Below, piece after piece: positions 7,181 to 15,651 of a stretch of 44,127 bases of DNA. How positions within the stretch are numbered: position 1 is the stretch's first letter; each line of letters opens with the position of its first letter. This stretch comes from Candidatus Yanofskybacteria bacterium RIFCSPLOWO2_02_FULL_44_18 (GTDB taxonomy: Bacteria; Patescibacteriota; Minisyncoccia; 2-02-FULL-40-12; GWA2-44-9): positions 1 through 44,127 of the forward strand of contig MGKT01000007.1 of NCBI GenBank assembly GCA_001794755.1, in the 5' to 3' direction. Position numbers and translations under genes: made by a program. Below the pieces are notes generated by a model, which was not told the origin of the DNA, did not search any database, and worked only from the letters and a program-made list of their open reading frames with translations.

Positions 7181-7661
7181 CGGCTAGGCCCTTTACTATT
7201 TCCAGTTTCTTCTGTAATTCTTTTTGTCTTGCGTCAATTTGAGCGACTTCACATTTTAGATCATTATATTTTCTGCCAACGTCTGACAGCTCCGGTTTTA
7301 TGGCTCGCGAACGCTTTCCAATTTCTTCCAATTCTTCAGAAAAGGATATTTCCGCAGCCTTGAATGATGCCGTCCGGTACAAATCAAACAGAGCGCCCAT
7401 TGAAATATTTCCATCACTATTATGACTTTCAAGAAATGCGGCGATGGTCATTTCATCAACTCCCCTGTTCCGAAACACCAAAGAATCAACGGAATGGGGA
7501 CCGATACTTATTTTCATAATATCCGCGCAGATATTTAAACACGGTTCGCAAACATGAATTGTGGCCGTCAATGGCGAATCACCCGCGCCGCAGAAGGTGC
7601 AATTTTTATCTGATTTTGCCGAATTATTGTTGTAAATGTTCGTCTGCGAGAAATTCGACAT
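7134..7661 (-). CDS. ClpX-type zinc-finger protein without an AAA+ domain
   Basis: The protein has 175 residues. An N-terminal C4 finger (CTFCGAG near residue 21, VCEPCLNIC near 37) matches the ClpX N-terminal zinc-binding domain (zf-C4_ClpX). A helical middle and a charged coiled coil (about residues 105-165) follow; no AAA+ module is present. In ClpX this finger dimerises and binds adaptors and substrates, so a free copy might act as an adaptor or regulator (inference). AGGAGG lies 5 nt before the ATG at 7661 and only 2 nt before an adjacent ATG at 7664, so the second ATG is preferred. A TAGAAT box lies upstream. Confidence 0.7.
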   Translation of the reverse strand: MSNFSQTNIYNNNSAKSDKNCTFCGAGDSPLTATIHVCEPCLNICADIMKISIGPHSVDSLVFRNRGVDEMTIAAFLESHNSDGNISMGALFDLYRTASFKAAEISFSEELEEIGKRSRAIKPELSDVGRKYNDLKCEVAQIDARQKELQKKLEIVKGLAAIQNVPASESDPAAP

Positions 7662-7716
7662 CATTACCTCCTAAAAAAGAATATTCTAGCACATTACATC
7701 ATTTCATCAACACGGA

Positions 7717-9237
7717 TCATTTTCTTAATTTCGGCGTCACCCAAAAACCCATATATTTACCGAACATCAGTTTCGTCTGGGCGTGCAATGACGGCACGGC
7801 GCCGAAGAAAATAAAATTAATTGGGAACAATATCCACTGCAAGACCATCCAAATTGCTTTGAATTTTCCGTAATTTGGCGGGCGGGGCGGCAAAAGAGTA
7901 ATCGATATTATCGCTGATGTCACCAAACCGAGCATGGCGATATTCATTATCGTCCCTGTAATCCTTGGCAGATTGTATGACAATATTGTGGTCGTAAACG
8001 ATTCCCCGCCCAGCGTAATGGGAAGCCAGCCTAAAAGGAAAATGATAATGGCATTCGTGGCGCTGGAATGGGTTCTTTCCGCCGTTACAAATGTTTGATG
8101 CCATTTTGTCTTTCGGGGTATTTTTTTATTCTTTAAAAAACCGAACATAAAATAGGGATTATTCTCCGCTCCGTAATGCCATCTCAATATCTGCTTATAT
8201 TGATTTTTTAATGTCTTCCAAAATGTCGGGGCGACATTGGCATCCATGTTAACCGGGAAATACATGGGCACAGTCCGCCAGTCGCCGTCATACCGCAATA
8301 GGCATTGCCAGAATATTCTTGAATCTTCGCTGACAACGTTCTTTTGCCAAAAGCCGACGTCAACGAGCGCCTTAAACGAGATTGATTGGGATGAAAATGT
8401 AACTAATTGTTCGGGGCGAGATTGCTGTATCATCTGCCAGAACGTGGTTGAAAATGCGAAAACTCTGGCAAACGCCGGCGCTTCCCATATGTTATTAATA
8501 AACAGCGGGATGGGTTGGAAAGAAGATTTTAACGGTTTTTCAGCCGTTAAATAATTCCAGGTCAAGCAGGAGAAAAAATCTTGATGGACAATCGTATCTA
8601 TGTCAAAAACTGAAACGACAATCTTTTCATAAGGAATGCCCGCAGGATCGATAATGTAATTTTTGACTCGCTGTCCCGCCCAGGTCTCGTTTGATCCTTT
8701 CCCCCTTATTTCCCCCTCCTGTCCGTCTGGATGAGATGTAATTAAAAACTTGTAAAACCTGCTACCGTATTCTTTTTCTATTTCTTCCGCTATTTCCTTG
8801 CTTCCAATTACTCTCTCCTCGCGGGCCAAAACAACAATCATTTTGTCCAGCGGATACTCCGCCTTAATTAATCCCTTAAAGCTTTCCCTAAGAACTTCTA
8901 TGGGCTCGGTGGCGAAAGGCAATATGACCAAATGATAAATGTCCTGCCATTGAAGACGGTTTAACCTTTCGTGCCAATCGACTCTTAAATTAGCCTTCAT
9001 CTTAAAGAAAGCAGCCCGCATTAAAAGGGAAAGATAAATGGTCTTAATCAGCCAATATATGTCAAAAACTATAATAAACAGCGCCGTAAAGAACGGGAAA
9101 TAAAAAGAAATGGCGACAATGGCAATCAATGTCGCCCAAGCCAAAAAACCCGGTAAAATTTCAAGAATTCTATATATTCTCCTATCCTTGTAGTCAGATA
9201 AGTCGGCGGCTTTTCCGACGTGAAGATACTCGATCAT
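7717..9237 (-). CDS. membrane glycosyltransferase, GT2-like (cellulose-synthase-like)
   Basis: The 506 residues begin with two TM segments (about 30-75). A GT-A catalytic domain follows, with VFDIDT (DxD) near residue 215, the acceptor-side SEDSR near 308 and the processive-type signature QILRWHYGAEN near 358. Three to four C-terminal TM segments (about 395-485) complete it. This is the layout of inverting, membrane-embedded GT2 enzymes that build surface polysaccharide or glycolipid from nucleotide sugars on the cytoplasmic face. The substrate is unknown. It is a single-gene unit: TATAAT lies 8 nt before the ATG, so the mRNA is probably leaderless. Confidence 0.85.
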   Translation of the reverse strand: MIEYLHVGKAADLSDYKDRRIYRILEILPGFLAWATLIAIVAISFYFPFFTALFIIVFDIYWLIKTIYLSLLMRAAFFKMKANLRVDWHERLNRLQWQDIYHLVILPFATEPIEVLRESFKGLIKAEYPLDKMIVVLAREERVIGSKEIAEEIEKEYGSRFYKFLITSHPDGQEGEIRGKGSNETWAGQRVKNYIIDPAGIPYEKIVVSVFDIDTIVHQDFFSCLTWNYLTAEKPLKSSFQPIPLFINNIWEAPAFARVFAFSTTFWQMIQQSRPEQLVTFSSQSISFKALVDVGFWQKNVVSEDSRIFWQCLLRYDGDWRTVPMYFPVNMDANVAPTFWKTLKNQYKQILRWHYGAENNPYFMFGFLKNKKIPRKTKWHQTFVTAERTHSSATNAIIIFLLGWLPITLGGESFTTTILSYNLPRITGTIMNIAMLGLVTSAIISITLLPPRPPNYGKFKAIWMVLQWILFPINFIFFGAVPSLHAQTKLMFGKYMGFWVTPKLRK

Positions 9238-9245
9238 GAGTCAAG

Positions 9246-9251
9246 ATTATA
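9246..9251 (-). promoter_or_regulatory. -10 box of the glycosyltransferase gene
   Basis: A perfect TATAAT on the minus strand is separated by 8 nt from the ATG at 9237, leaving a predicted leader of 0-2 nt. The -35 is not clear (AT-rich). Confidence 0.6.
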
Positions 9252-9271
9252 CAATAAAATTTTAACTTTGA

Positions 9272-10219
9272 CTAGGCCTTAAAAATAAAGCTAAAAAGGG
9301 CGTCTGTAATATCTCTTTGGCCCATTTTTGATTCGATGTCCAAATTAGATAATTGAGAATGTTTTTCCTTCAGTTCCCCGAGAGTAAAATTCCTAACGGC
9401 AGACATGGTTTTTTTTATGACGAAGGGGTGTAGGCCGGTCTTTTTGGCCATTTCTCCGGATTGCAATTTGCGCTGGGATAAATCAGTGAGAATTATCAGA
9501 TTCCTTATCTGGAAACAAATCATGCCTAATACGTCAATCGGTTTTTGGCCGACGGCGAGCAGTTTGTACAAAATAGAAAACGCCTGAGATTTATCCCTGC
9601 GGGCAAGCGCGTCTGTAAGCTCAAAAATATTAGAATCAACGCGGTCAGGCACGAGTTCTAAGACCAATTCCTTTGTAATCACACCGCCTCGGCAATACGC
9701 GCAGAGTTTTGATATTTCCTGGATAAGGGACCAGGAATCCGAACCTCGCAAAGAAATTAAATTACCAGTGGCCGAACTTGTTATTTTACATCCCCTTTCA
9801 TGGCACTGAGCCGATATCCAGTTCTCCATTTTCTTGCCGGATAAATAACCAAACTCCCTAACCAAACAATTCGGACCGGTTAGTATCTTAAATAACTCTT
9901 TTGATTGGGACGAGAGAGATTTGGCCGAATCTTCTCCGAGAACCAACAGTGTTACTCCTTGGTCGCGCAAAAAATCGTTTTGGGAAATAATATCGACTGC
10001 TTTAAACGAATTGGAAAACATGTTCTTGGCCTGTATGAGTTTTACCTCGTTAAAAAAGGACAGCTCTTTGGCAATGCCGCTTAACAGCTCCAAATCGGTC
10101 TCGCAATCGACGGAAAAAAAATTAAACCCGCTTTTGTATTTTATTTTATATTTCTCCACAATATCCTTTGCCGCTTCCCGGAGCCTGTAATTGTCCTCGC
10201 CATAAAGAAAAATAATCAT
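9272..10219 (-). CDS. holA: DNA polymerase III subunit delta
   Basis: The 315 residues begin MIIFLYGEDNYRLREAA, the typical HolA start with a degenerate nucleotide-binding fold. The delta domain (LLVLGEDSAKSLSSQSKELFKIL) and a C-terminal helical collar domain (FSILYKLLAVGQKPIDVLGMICFQIRNL) follow. Delta opens the beta sliding clamp within the clamp-loader complex. It is the last gene of the tsaE-polA-mutM-DUF3048-holA operon, and its ATG overlaps the preceding TGA (ATGA), indicating translational coupling. Confidence 0.92.
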   Translation of the reverse strand: MIIFLYGEDNYRLREAAKDIVEKYKIKYKSGFNFFSVDCETDLELLSGIAKELSFFNEVKLIQAKNMFSNSFKAVDIISQNDFLRDQGVTLLVLGEDSAKSLSSQSKELFKILTGPNCLVREFGYLSGKKMENWISAQCHERGCKITSSATGNLISLRGSDSWSLIQEISKLCAYCRGGVITKELVLELVPDRVDSNIFELTDALARRDKSQAFSILYKLLAVGQKPIDVLGMICFQIRNLIILTDLSQRKLQSGEMAKKTGLHPFVIKKTMSAVRNFTLGELKEKHSQLSNLDIESKMGQRDITDALFSFIFKA

Positions 10220-11220
10220 TTGGCCGCTATTTCCACCCAGATTTTTCCTGGGGTAAATTTAATTTCTTTGCCCTCGTGGTCATAAAAGAAGAGTTTGCTG
10301 TCGACGGCGGTGGCCTTTTGCCACGTTCCCGTGATGATTACTCCGTTTTGGTACACCTCCAGCGCCCCGACGCCGGAAACTCTCACGTTTATGTATTGGC
10401 CCGCCAAAGGCGTCCACGTCGTATGCACAACGGCAACGACACTGGCGGTTACTGTTTGATTGTTATTCTTGTCTATTTCGGGCCGACCGCCTCTTGATCT
10501 TGAATACGTATTGCTTTCCGGATTATATGTCCACTTAACGTCGTAAATCGTGTCGAAATCAATATCAATGCCGTCAACTAAATTCGACAGATTGCGGTTT
10601 GGTTTCTTATCGTCGTGGGGATATCCGGCAAAAGAATTCTTAGGTTCATACTTTAACAATTCGCTTGCGTTTGCCAGCCGTTCGTAACTTGTAAAACCGT
10701 TATGAGGCGCTTTAATTCCAGCCGCGCGGTAAAAAGCTCCGCCCTTATTCGTAAGCGCGTCAAGATTGTCCAGTACACCCGCATTGAGCCGGGTGAGCGC
10801 GCTGCGCTCCCCGCCCCAGTGGGCGTAAATTGATTTCAGGCCCGCGGCCAAAGGAATAAAATCCTCCCGAGCGGAGCGGATTGAACCTATTTTTTCTGGC
10901 TGCTCGCATTGAAAAACGGCCATCATCCGCGTAATTCCGCCGGGCGTAACCGGCATTTCAAAGACCATATCTGCTTGAGCAATGCCGGAAAGCGGGCGCG
11001 TTTCCGGATCAGAAGGCATCATGACGCTGAAAAGCCGGCCGTCGCCGTTGGTGCATTTGGTGCCGGTAATAATCCCCATTTTATCGACAACAGACGGTGA
11101 AACCAGAGAAGAACCATTGATATCGATGATTTTTTTCTGATTCCACCATATTACAATTACGACAAAAACGGCCAATGCAATCCCTCCGAAAACAATAAGC
11201 AGTTTGTTTTGGTTTATCAT
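10216..11220 (-). CDS. DUF3048 (YerB-like) extracytoplasmic protein
   Basis: The 334 residues start with an N-terminal signal anchor (LLIVFGGIALAVFVVIVIWW). DUF3048 hallmarks follow: MPSDPETRPLSGIAQADMVFEMPV, ITRMMAVFQCEQPEKIGSIRSAR and YAHWGGERSAL, then the C-terminal half with WTPLAGQYINVRVSG. The B. subtilis homologue YerB is a lipoprotein of unknown biochemical role; here the anchor is a TM helix without a lipobox cysteine. The frame is open further upstream, but the ATG at 11220 forms TAATG with the mutM stop, and the upstream residues would overlap mutM and lack character. It is probably surface-exposed and linked to the cell envelope. Confidence 0.88.
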   Translation of the reverse strand: MINQNKLLIVFGGIALAVFVVIVIWWNQKKIIDINGSSLVSPSVVDKMGIITGTKCTNGDGRLFSVMMPSDPETRPLSGIAQADMVFEMPVTPGGITRMMAVFQCEQPEKIGSIRSAREDFIPLAAGLKSIYAHWGGERSALTRLNAGVLDNLDALTNKGGAFYRAAGIKAPHNGFTSYERLANASELLKYEPKNSFAGYPHDDKKPNRNLSNLVDGIDIDFDTIYDVKWTYNPESNTYSRSRGGRPEIDKNNNQTVTASVVAVVHTTWTPLAGQYINVRVSGVGALEVYQNGVIITGTWQKATAVDSKLFFYDHEGKEIKFTPGKIWVEIAAK

Positions 11221-12098
11221 TATTTTATTTTTTGATGAATCGGACAAAAATGCGCCGATCGTCCGCCTATTTTCAATCTGGCTATTATTCCCCCGTCCTT
11301 CTTGTCGCACGGCTCTCCTGTTTTATGGTACGCGTGCTGATAATTCTGAAAATTCCCCTTCCTTCCGGAAATCGTGCGATAGTCGTCCATACTCGAGCCT
11401 TTTAATTCAACAGCTTTAACTAAAACTTTTTGCATGTGCTTATATAATTTTTTAATATTTTCTTTTTCCAAATTTTCGACGCGGGACATCGGATGAAGTC
11501 CGGCAAACCAAAGAATTTCATCGCTGTAAATGTTGCCGATGCCGGCAATAAAATAAGGATCCATTAAAACTTGCTTTAATCTTCCTTTTTTGCCTGGGAA
11601 CAGTTTTTTAAAATCCGCATACGATATTTCTAGGGGTTCCGGCCCGAGATTTTTGATTTCCGGCAATTTATCGATTATATCATCGTTTGCCAATACAATT
11701 TTTCCAAATCGGCGTAAATCAGCCAAAACCAGCTGGAAACCGTTGTTAAGATTGAACAAAATCCGAATATGCTGATTCTTGGGATCGCTTTTCATGGGTC
11801 CGTTCCCAATGCTTAACCACCTCCCCTTTTCAAATTTCCACCGCCCGTACAGCAGATGACCCGATATTTTCTGATGGACAAACAAGCTGTTCGGTCCCTC
11901 AATATCAATGACTATAAATTTCGCCCGCCGCCAAACTTTTAAAATTTTCTTGTTTTTGACGATCTGATTCAGATTTTTAATCCCGCCAGCCTGGCGCACA
12001 CTCTTAGGCCGATCCGCCCAAACATCTTTAAATCGAAGACCGACAATCTTTTTCTTCAAATCCCTGACCGTTGTTTCGACTTCCGGCAGTTCAGGCAT
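11220..12098 (-). CDS. mutM: formamidopyrimidine-DNA glycosylase (Fpg/MutM) with degenerate zinc finger
   Basis: The 292 residues begin MPELPEVETTVRDL: Pro-2 is the Schiff-base nucleophile and Glu-3 the catalytic acid. The conserved Lys is in VHQKISG near residue 74. The helix-two-turn-helix segment FIAGIGNIYSDEILW is present. The C-terminal finger is unusual. The expected C-x2-C...C-x2-C reads CDKK...CPIH, so two of the four cysteines are missing, while the DNA-contacting GGRSAHF arginine loop is retained. The enzyme excises 8-oxoguanine and other oxidised purines and nicks the AP site. It lies between polA and the DUF3048 gene, 15 nt from polA. Confidence 0.94.
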   Translation of the reverse strand: MPELPEVETTVRDLKKKIVGLRFKDVWADRPKSVRQAGGIKNLNQIVKNKKILKVWRRAKFIVIDIEGPNSLFVHQKISGHLLYGRWKFEKGRWLSIGNGPMKSDPKNQHIRILFNLNNGFQLVLADLRRFGKIVLANDDIIDKLPEIKNLGPEPLEISYADFKKLFPGKKGRLKQVLMDPYFIAGIGNIYSDEILWFAGLHPMSRVENLEKENIKKLYKHMQKVLVKAVELKGSSMDDYRTISGRKGNFQNYQHAYHKTGEPCDKKDGGIIARLKIGGRSAHFCPIHQKIK

Positions 12099-12113
12099 TT
12101 TTTCTGTCTCTGT

Positions 12114-14747
12114 TTATTTCATTTCCGCCCAATTGTTGCCAATTTTAACGTCGGCGACAATCGGCACATCAAATTCATAAACATTTTCCATTATTTTTTT
12201 AATATTCCCGGACGCTTCGTTTACGACTTCCGGGTCCATTTCAAACAAAAGCTCATCGTGAATCTGCAGAAGCATATGAACAGAATCCTTATAAGTCACT
12301 TCAAGCAATTCCTGAATCTGAATCATTGCCAGTTTGATAAGGTCGGCGGCCGAGCCCTGAATCGGCGAATTCACGGCGATTCGTTCGGCTTGGCTCAAAA
12401 GCTGCGGCATTTTTGAATTTATTTCCAGAATATTCCGTCGCCGACCAAAGATTGTTTTTACGTAGCCGTTTTCACGAGCTTCGGATTTTATTTTTTCCAC
12501 GTATTCGGCGATGCCGGAGAATTCGGCCATGTACCTTTCGATGAAACCTTTCGCTTCTTCACGGGAAACTTTAGCCGCTCTCTGGAAGCCGAGCACTCCC
12601 ATGCCGTAAAGGATGCCGAAATTCAAGACTTTGGCTTTTCTCCTCATGGCCGCTGTTACTTTGTCAGGCAAAACATCGAATATCTCGGCTGCCGTGCGAG
12701 TGTGGATGTCTTCCCCTCTTTCAAATACGGCGGTCATAATTTTGTCACCCGACATGTGAGCGGCGATTCTTAATTCCAATTGCGAATAGTCGAATGAAAC
12801 AAGTTTTCTGCCTTTTTCAGCCGTAAAAGCCTTTCTGAATTCTTGTCCCAATTCGGTGCGAATCGGAACATTTTGGAGATTCGGATCCTGGCTGGAAAGT
12901 CGGCCCGTGGCCGCGCCTGTTTGGTTGTACGTCGTATGTAAACGGCCGTCCGGGCCGATAAATCCCGGAAAGGGTTCGATGTAAGTTGTTTTGAGCTTCT
13001 GCAATTCTCGATATTGCAGAATCAAAGGAATAACCGCGTGTTCGTCCGTTAACTTATCAAGCTCCGATGCCGCCGTGGAAAGGGCGCCTTTGCCTGTCTT
13101 GCGTATCTTGCCTTTCAGCCCCAGTTTTTCAAAAAGAATCCGGCTTAATTGGCTTGGTGAATTGATGTTAAATTCGCATCCGGCCATGTCATAAATTTTC
13201 TTTTCAAGTTTTATTATTTCTTTTTTTAAAGAGCTGGACAATTTGGAAATGGCCCTATTGTCGACTCTTATCCCTCGCATTTCCATTTTTGCCAAAACAG
13301 GAATCAGCGGCATTTCAATATCGCGCAAAACGCCTTCCATGCCCAGGTTTTTTATTCTGGCCAATAATCTTTTGCGAATTTCAAAATAGCGCATCGGCCA
13401 TGATTTGGAATCAGTCGGGGCCGAAGATTTAATCTCGTCAAAATATATTTTTTCAAAGGATATATTTCTGGATTCGGAATCCAGAAGAAAACCGCCTACT
13501 TCCGAATCAAATTCGATGTTATTAACACGAATTCCGTCTGTAAGCAGTTTTTTTACAATCGGTTTGGCGCCGTGAAATATCTTGGCAACTTTTTCGCTTT
13601 CAAAAACCGGTGCCAGGCTTAAATAAACATCAGCCGGCAAAATATAAGCGGTTTTTTCGTCCACCGCCAGTATTAAATCCCCCTCATCCATGGCGACTGC
13701 TACTCTATCTCCGACTGATTTAACGATTTCGAGTGCTTCTTTCTCGTTTCTTAGATATGTAATTGATTCGTTGGAATAATTAAGATTGAAGGATTCTTCC
13801 TTCGGCAACGTTTCGCCGAGGCCGATATCAGGCAGGCGGCGGACTAGACTGAAGAAACCGTATTTTTTAAGTATTTCCTCCAGTTCTTTAACGTTCCCCC
13901 GTTCCCTCCAGCGGGCCTGGTCAAGGCTGAAATCAATCGGCACATCTTTGGCAATGATGGAAAGTTTTTTCGAAAAAAATGCCATGTCCTTGTTTTCCAG
14001 CAATTTCTGAATCAATTTTTCCGACAACGGCGCTTTTATTTTTTCTTTATCTTTTTTTGAAATTGGAAATTTAAAATTCAAAATTGTCTTATATAAATTT
14101 TCGAGATTCCCAAAAGATTGGATGAGAGCCATGGCGGTTTTTTCGCCAATTCCCGGAACGCCAGGAATATTATCCGACGGATCCCCCTTTAAACCTCTGT
14201 AATCAACGAGCTGATTAGGTCTGAGTCCGTATCTTTTCAGTACCGCTTTTTCATCATAGATTACCGCGTCGGTAACTCCTCTTTTCAAAGTCCAGACGAC
14301 CACTTCGTCATTTTCAACCAACTGCAGCGTATCCAAATCGCCTGTCATTATCACGGTCTGAATGCCGGTGCTATTTTGGGCTTTTTCGGCCAAAGCGCCT
14401 ATCAAATCATCGGCTTCGTATCCCTGTTTCTCGTATACTGGGACGCCGAACGATTTTAAGACCTCTTTCACAATCGGCACTTGGGCATGGAGTTCATCCG
14501 CCGCTTTTTGTCTATGTATTTTATATTCGGCAAATTCTTTGTGGCGAAACGTGGGTCCGGCCAAATCAAAAGCCGCCGCAACGTAATCGGGATTCAAATC
14601 CTTAATCATCTTAATAAGTACGGACGTGAAGCCGTAAACGGCATTGGTGGTAACGCCTTTGGCGCTCATCGTCGGCGGCAACGCGTGGAAAGCTCTGTGG
14701 ACTAGGGCGTGGCCGTCAATTAAAACTAATTTCGATTTTTCTTTCAT
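12114..14747 (-). CDS. polA: DNA polymerase I
   Basis: The 877 residues comprise three regions. The N-terminal 5' nuclease domain has LIDGHALVHRAFHALPP, YEADDLIGALA and MTGDLDTLQLV, with acidic metal ligands present. The middle 3'-5' exonuclease-like domain lacks the DxE motif (VAVAMDEGDLILAVD), so proofreading is probably absent, as in Taq. The polymerase domain is complete: motif A DYSQLELRIAAH, motif B RRKAKVLNFGILYGM and motif C QIHDELLFE near residue 845. The enzyme fills gaps and removes RNA primers. It overlaps the tsaE 3' end by 32 bp and shares the tsaE promoter. Confidence 0.97.
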   Translation of the reverse strand: MKEKSKLVLIDGHALVHRAFHALPPTMSAKGVTTNAVYGFTSVLIKMIKDLNPDYVAAAFDLAGPTFRHKEFAEYKIHRQKAADELHAQVPIVKEVLKSFGVPVYEKQGYEADDLIGALAEKAQNSTGIQTVIMTGDLDTLQLVENDEVVVWTLKRGVTDAVIYDEKAVLKRYGLRPNQLVDYRGLKGDPSDNIPGVPGIGEKTAMALIQSFGNLENLYKTILNFKFPISKKDKEKIKAPLSEKLIQKLLENKDMAFFSKKLSIIAKDVPIDFSLDQARWRERGNVKELEEILKKYGFFSLVRRLPDIGLGETLPKEESFNLNYSNESITYLRNEKEALEIVKSVGDRVAVAMDEGDLILAVDEKTAYILPADVYLSLAPVFESEKVAKIFHGAKPIVKKLLTDGIRVNNIEFDSEVGGFLLDSESRNISFEKIYFDEIKSSAPTDSKSWPMRYFEIRKRLLARIKNLGMEGVLRDIEMPLIPVLAKMEMRGIRVDNRAISKLSSSLKKEIIKLEKKIYDMAGCEFNINSPSQLSRILFEKLGLKGKIRKTGKGALSTAASELDKLTDEHAVIPLILQYRELQKLKTTYIEPFPGFIGPDGRLHTTYNQTGAATGRLSSQDPNLQNVPIRTELGQEFRKAFTAEKGRKLVSFDYSQLELRIAAHMSGDKIMTAVFERGEDIHTRTAAEIFDVLPDKVTAAMRRKAKVLNFGILYGMGVLGFQRAAKVSREEAKGFIERYMAEFSGIAEYVEKIKSEARENGYVKTIFGRRRNILEINSKMPQLLSQAERIAVNSPIQGSAADLIKLAMIQIQELLEVTYKDSVHMLLQIHDELLFEMDPEVVNEASGNIKKIMENVYEFDVPIVADVKIGNNWAEMK

Positions 14748-15147
14748 TTTCAGAAATATGATCTATGTGTATTTTCCAGTGATTACCGGGCAGAATTTTC
14801 GACACTCTCTCCGCCCACTCAATTAAAACAATATTGCCGGAATCATTGAAAATTTCTTTCAAATCAAACGCCCGCAAATCATTTTCATCTTTCAATCGAT
14901 AGCAATCAAGATGATATATTCGTTCACCGTATTTTTTTAATATATTGAATGTCGGGCTTTTTACTTTTTCTTTTATTCCGCAGCCCGACACAAAGCCCTG
15001 AATAAAAGTTGTTTTGCCGGCTCCCAGTTCCCCTTCCAGAGCGATGACTATCGCCCCATTCGACTCAATATTCAAAATCCGCTCGGCGAAATTTGCGGCC
15101 TTTTTCTTAGTTTCTGAAACATTTTTTGATATAAAAACCTCTTTCAT
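14716..15147 (-). CDS. tsaE: tRNA threonylcarbamoyladenosine biosynthesis ATPase TsaE
   Basis: The 143 residues carry the P-loop LEGELGAGKTTF near residue 38, YHLDCYRL near 93 and IVLIEWAERV near 119, the classic TsaE (YjeE) pattern. TsaE is the ATPase of the TsaBDE complex that makes t6A37 in tRNAs reading ANN codons. It is the first gene of the five-gene repair operon. The ATG lies 8 nt after a TAATAT box, with no room for a Shine-Dalgarno sequence. Confidence 0.95.
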   Translation of the reverse strand: MKEVFISKNVSETKKKAANFAERILNIESNGAIVIALEGELGAGKTTFIQGFVSGCGIKEKVKSPTFNILKKYGERIYHLDCYRLKDENDLRAFDLKEIFNDSGNIVLIEWAERVSKILPGNHWKIHIDHISENERKIEISFN

Positions 15148-15155
15148 GGTATCAC

Positions 15156-15184
15156 ATATTACATTTTTTAAACTTATTTGATAA
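15156..15184 (-). promoter_or_regulatory. promoter of the tsaE-polA-mutM operon, predicted leaderless
   Basis: On the minus strand TTATCA (15179-15184), a 17-nt spacer and TAATAT (15156-15161) are followed after 8 nt by the tsaE ATG. Spacing and hexamers are good sigma70-type matches. Confidence 0.7.
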
Positions 15185-15195
15185 GGGCTCGTAGT

Positions 15196-15249
15196 AAATA
15201 AAAATCCCTCGCTTCTCGTGGGTCACCGTTGCGGTGTGAGAAGCGAGGG
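15196..15249 (-). terminator. Rho-independent terminator of the GC-rich two-gene cassette
   Basis: CCCTCGCTTCTC (15206-15217) pairs perfectly with GAGAAGCGAGGG (15238-15249), a 12-bp stem. In the leftward direction it runs straight into ATTTTTATTTACTACG. It insulates the cassette from the tsaE promoter just beyond. Confidence 0.88.
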
Positions 15250-15283
15250 TTGGCCAGAATCGAATGATTCGGCAAGGAAGGAA

Positions 15284-15643
15284 CTATTTATTTCTCTCGC
15301 GCAGAAGCGCGAGCTCGGCCAGTTCGTCCGGGGTGGGCCGACGACCTGGCGCCGTCGATTGGGTAACCGGCGGTGGCGAATCGTGCTGGACGTGGATGTC
15401 CAGTCGCGACGCCGAACTTGTCGAACCGGCAGGAGCCGAGGAGCGGGCCGTGGCGCGGCCCGCCAGAAACGAGGCACCGACTGTGCAGCCTGCCACTCCA
15501 AGGAGTAACAGGACCGTCGCCACGATACCCAGCCACATCATGGCGACCGTGAACCGATGACGGCCCGCCGTCTGGACGTCGTGCCAGACGTCCATCGGCA
15601 CGTCTTGCGCCGGAATCGGGATGTTCACTCCAATGTACGGCAT
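15284..15643 (-). CDS. small membrane protein with one TM segment, unknown function
   Basis: The 119 residues have a polar N-terminus (MPYIGVNIPIPAQDVPM), one strong TM segment (about residues 37-58, ending in VAGC), then an Ala/Ser/Pro-rich tail with a charged end (RRPTPDELAELALLRERNK). AGGAG lies 6 nt upstream of the ATG, which fixes this start over upstream in-frame options. It is 8 nt downstream of the Gly-zipper gene and co-transcribed with it, and it is as GC-rich as that gene. The strong ORFs on the opposite strand here look like GC-rich shadows. No family is recognised. Confidence 0.6.
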   Translation of the reverse strand: MPYIGVNIPIPAQDVPMDVWHDVQTAGRHRFTVAMMWLGIVATVLLLLGVAGCTVGASFLAGRATARSSAPAGSTSSASRLDIHVQHDSPPPVTQSTAPGRRPTPDELAELALLRERNK

Positions 15644-15651
15644 ATTAACTC

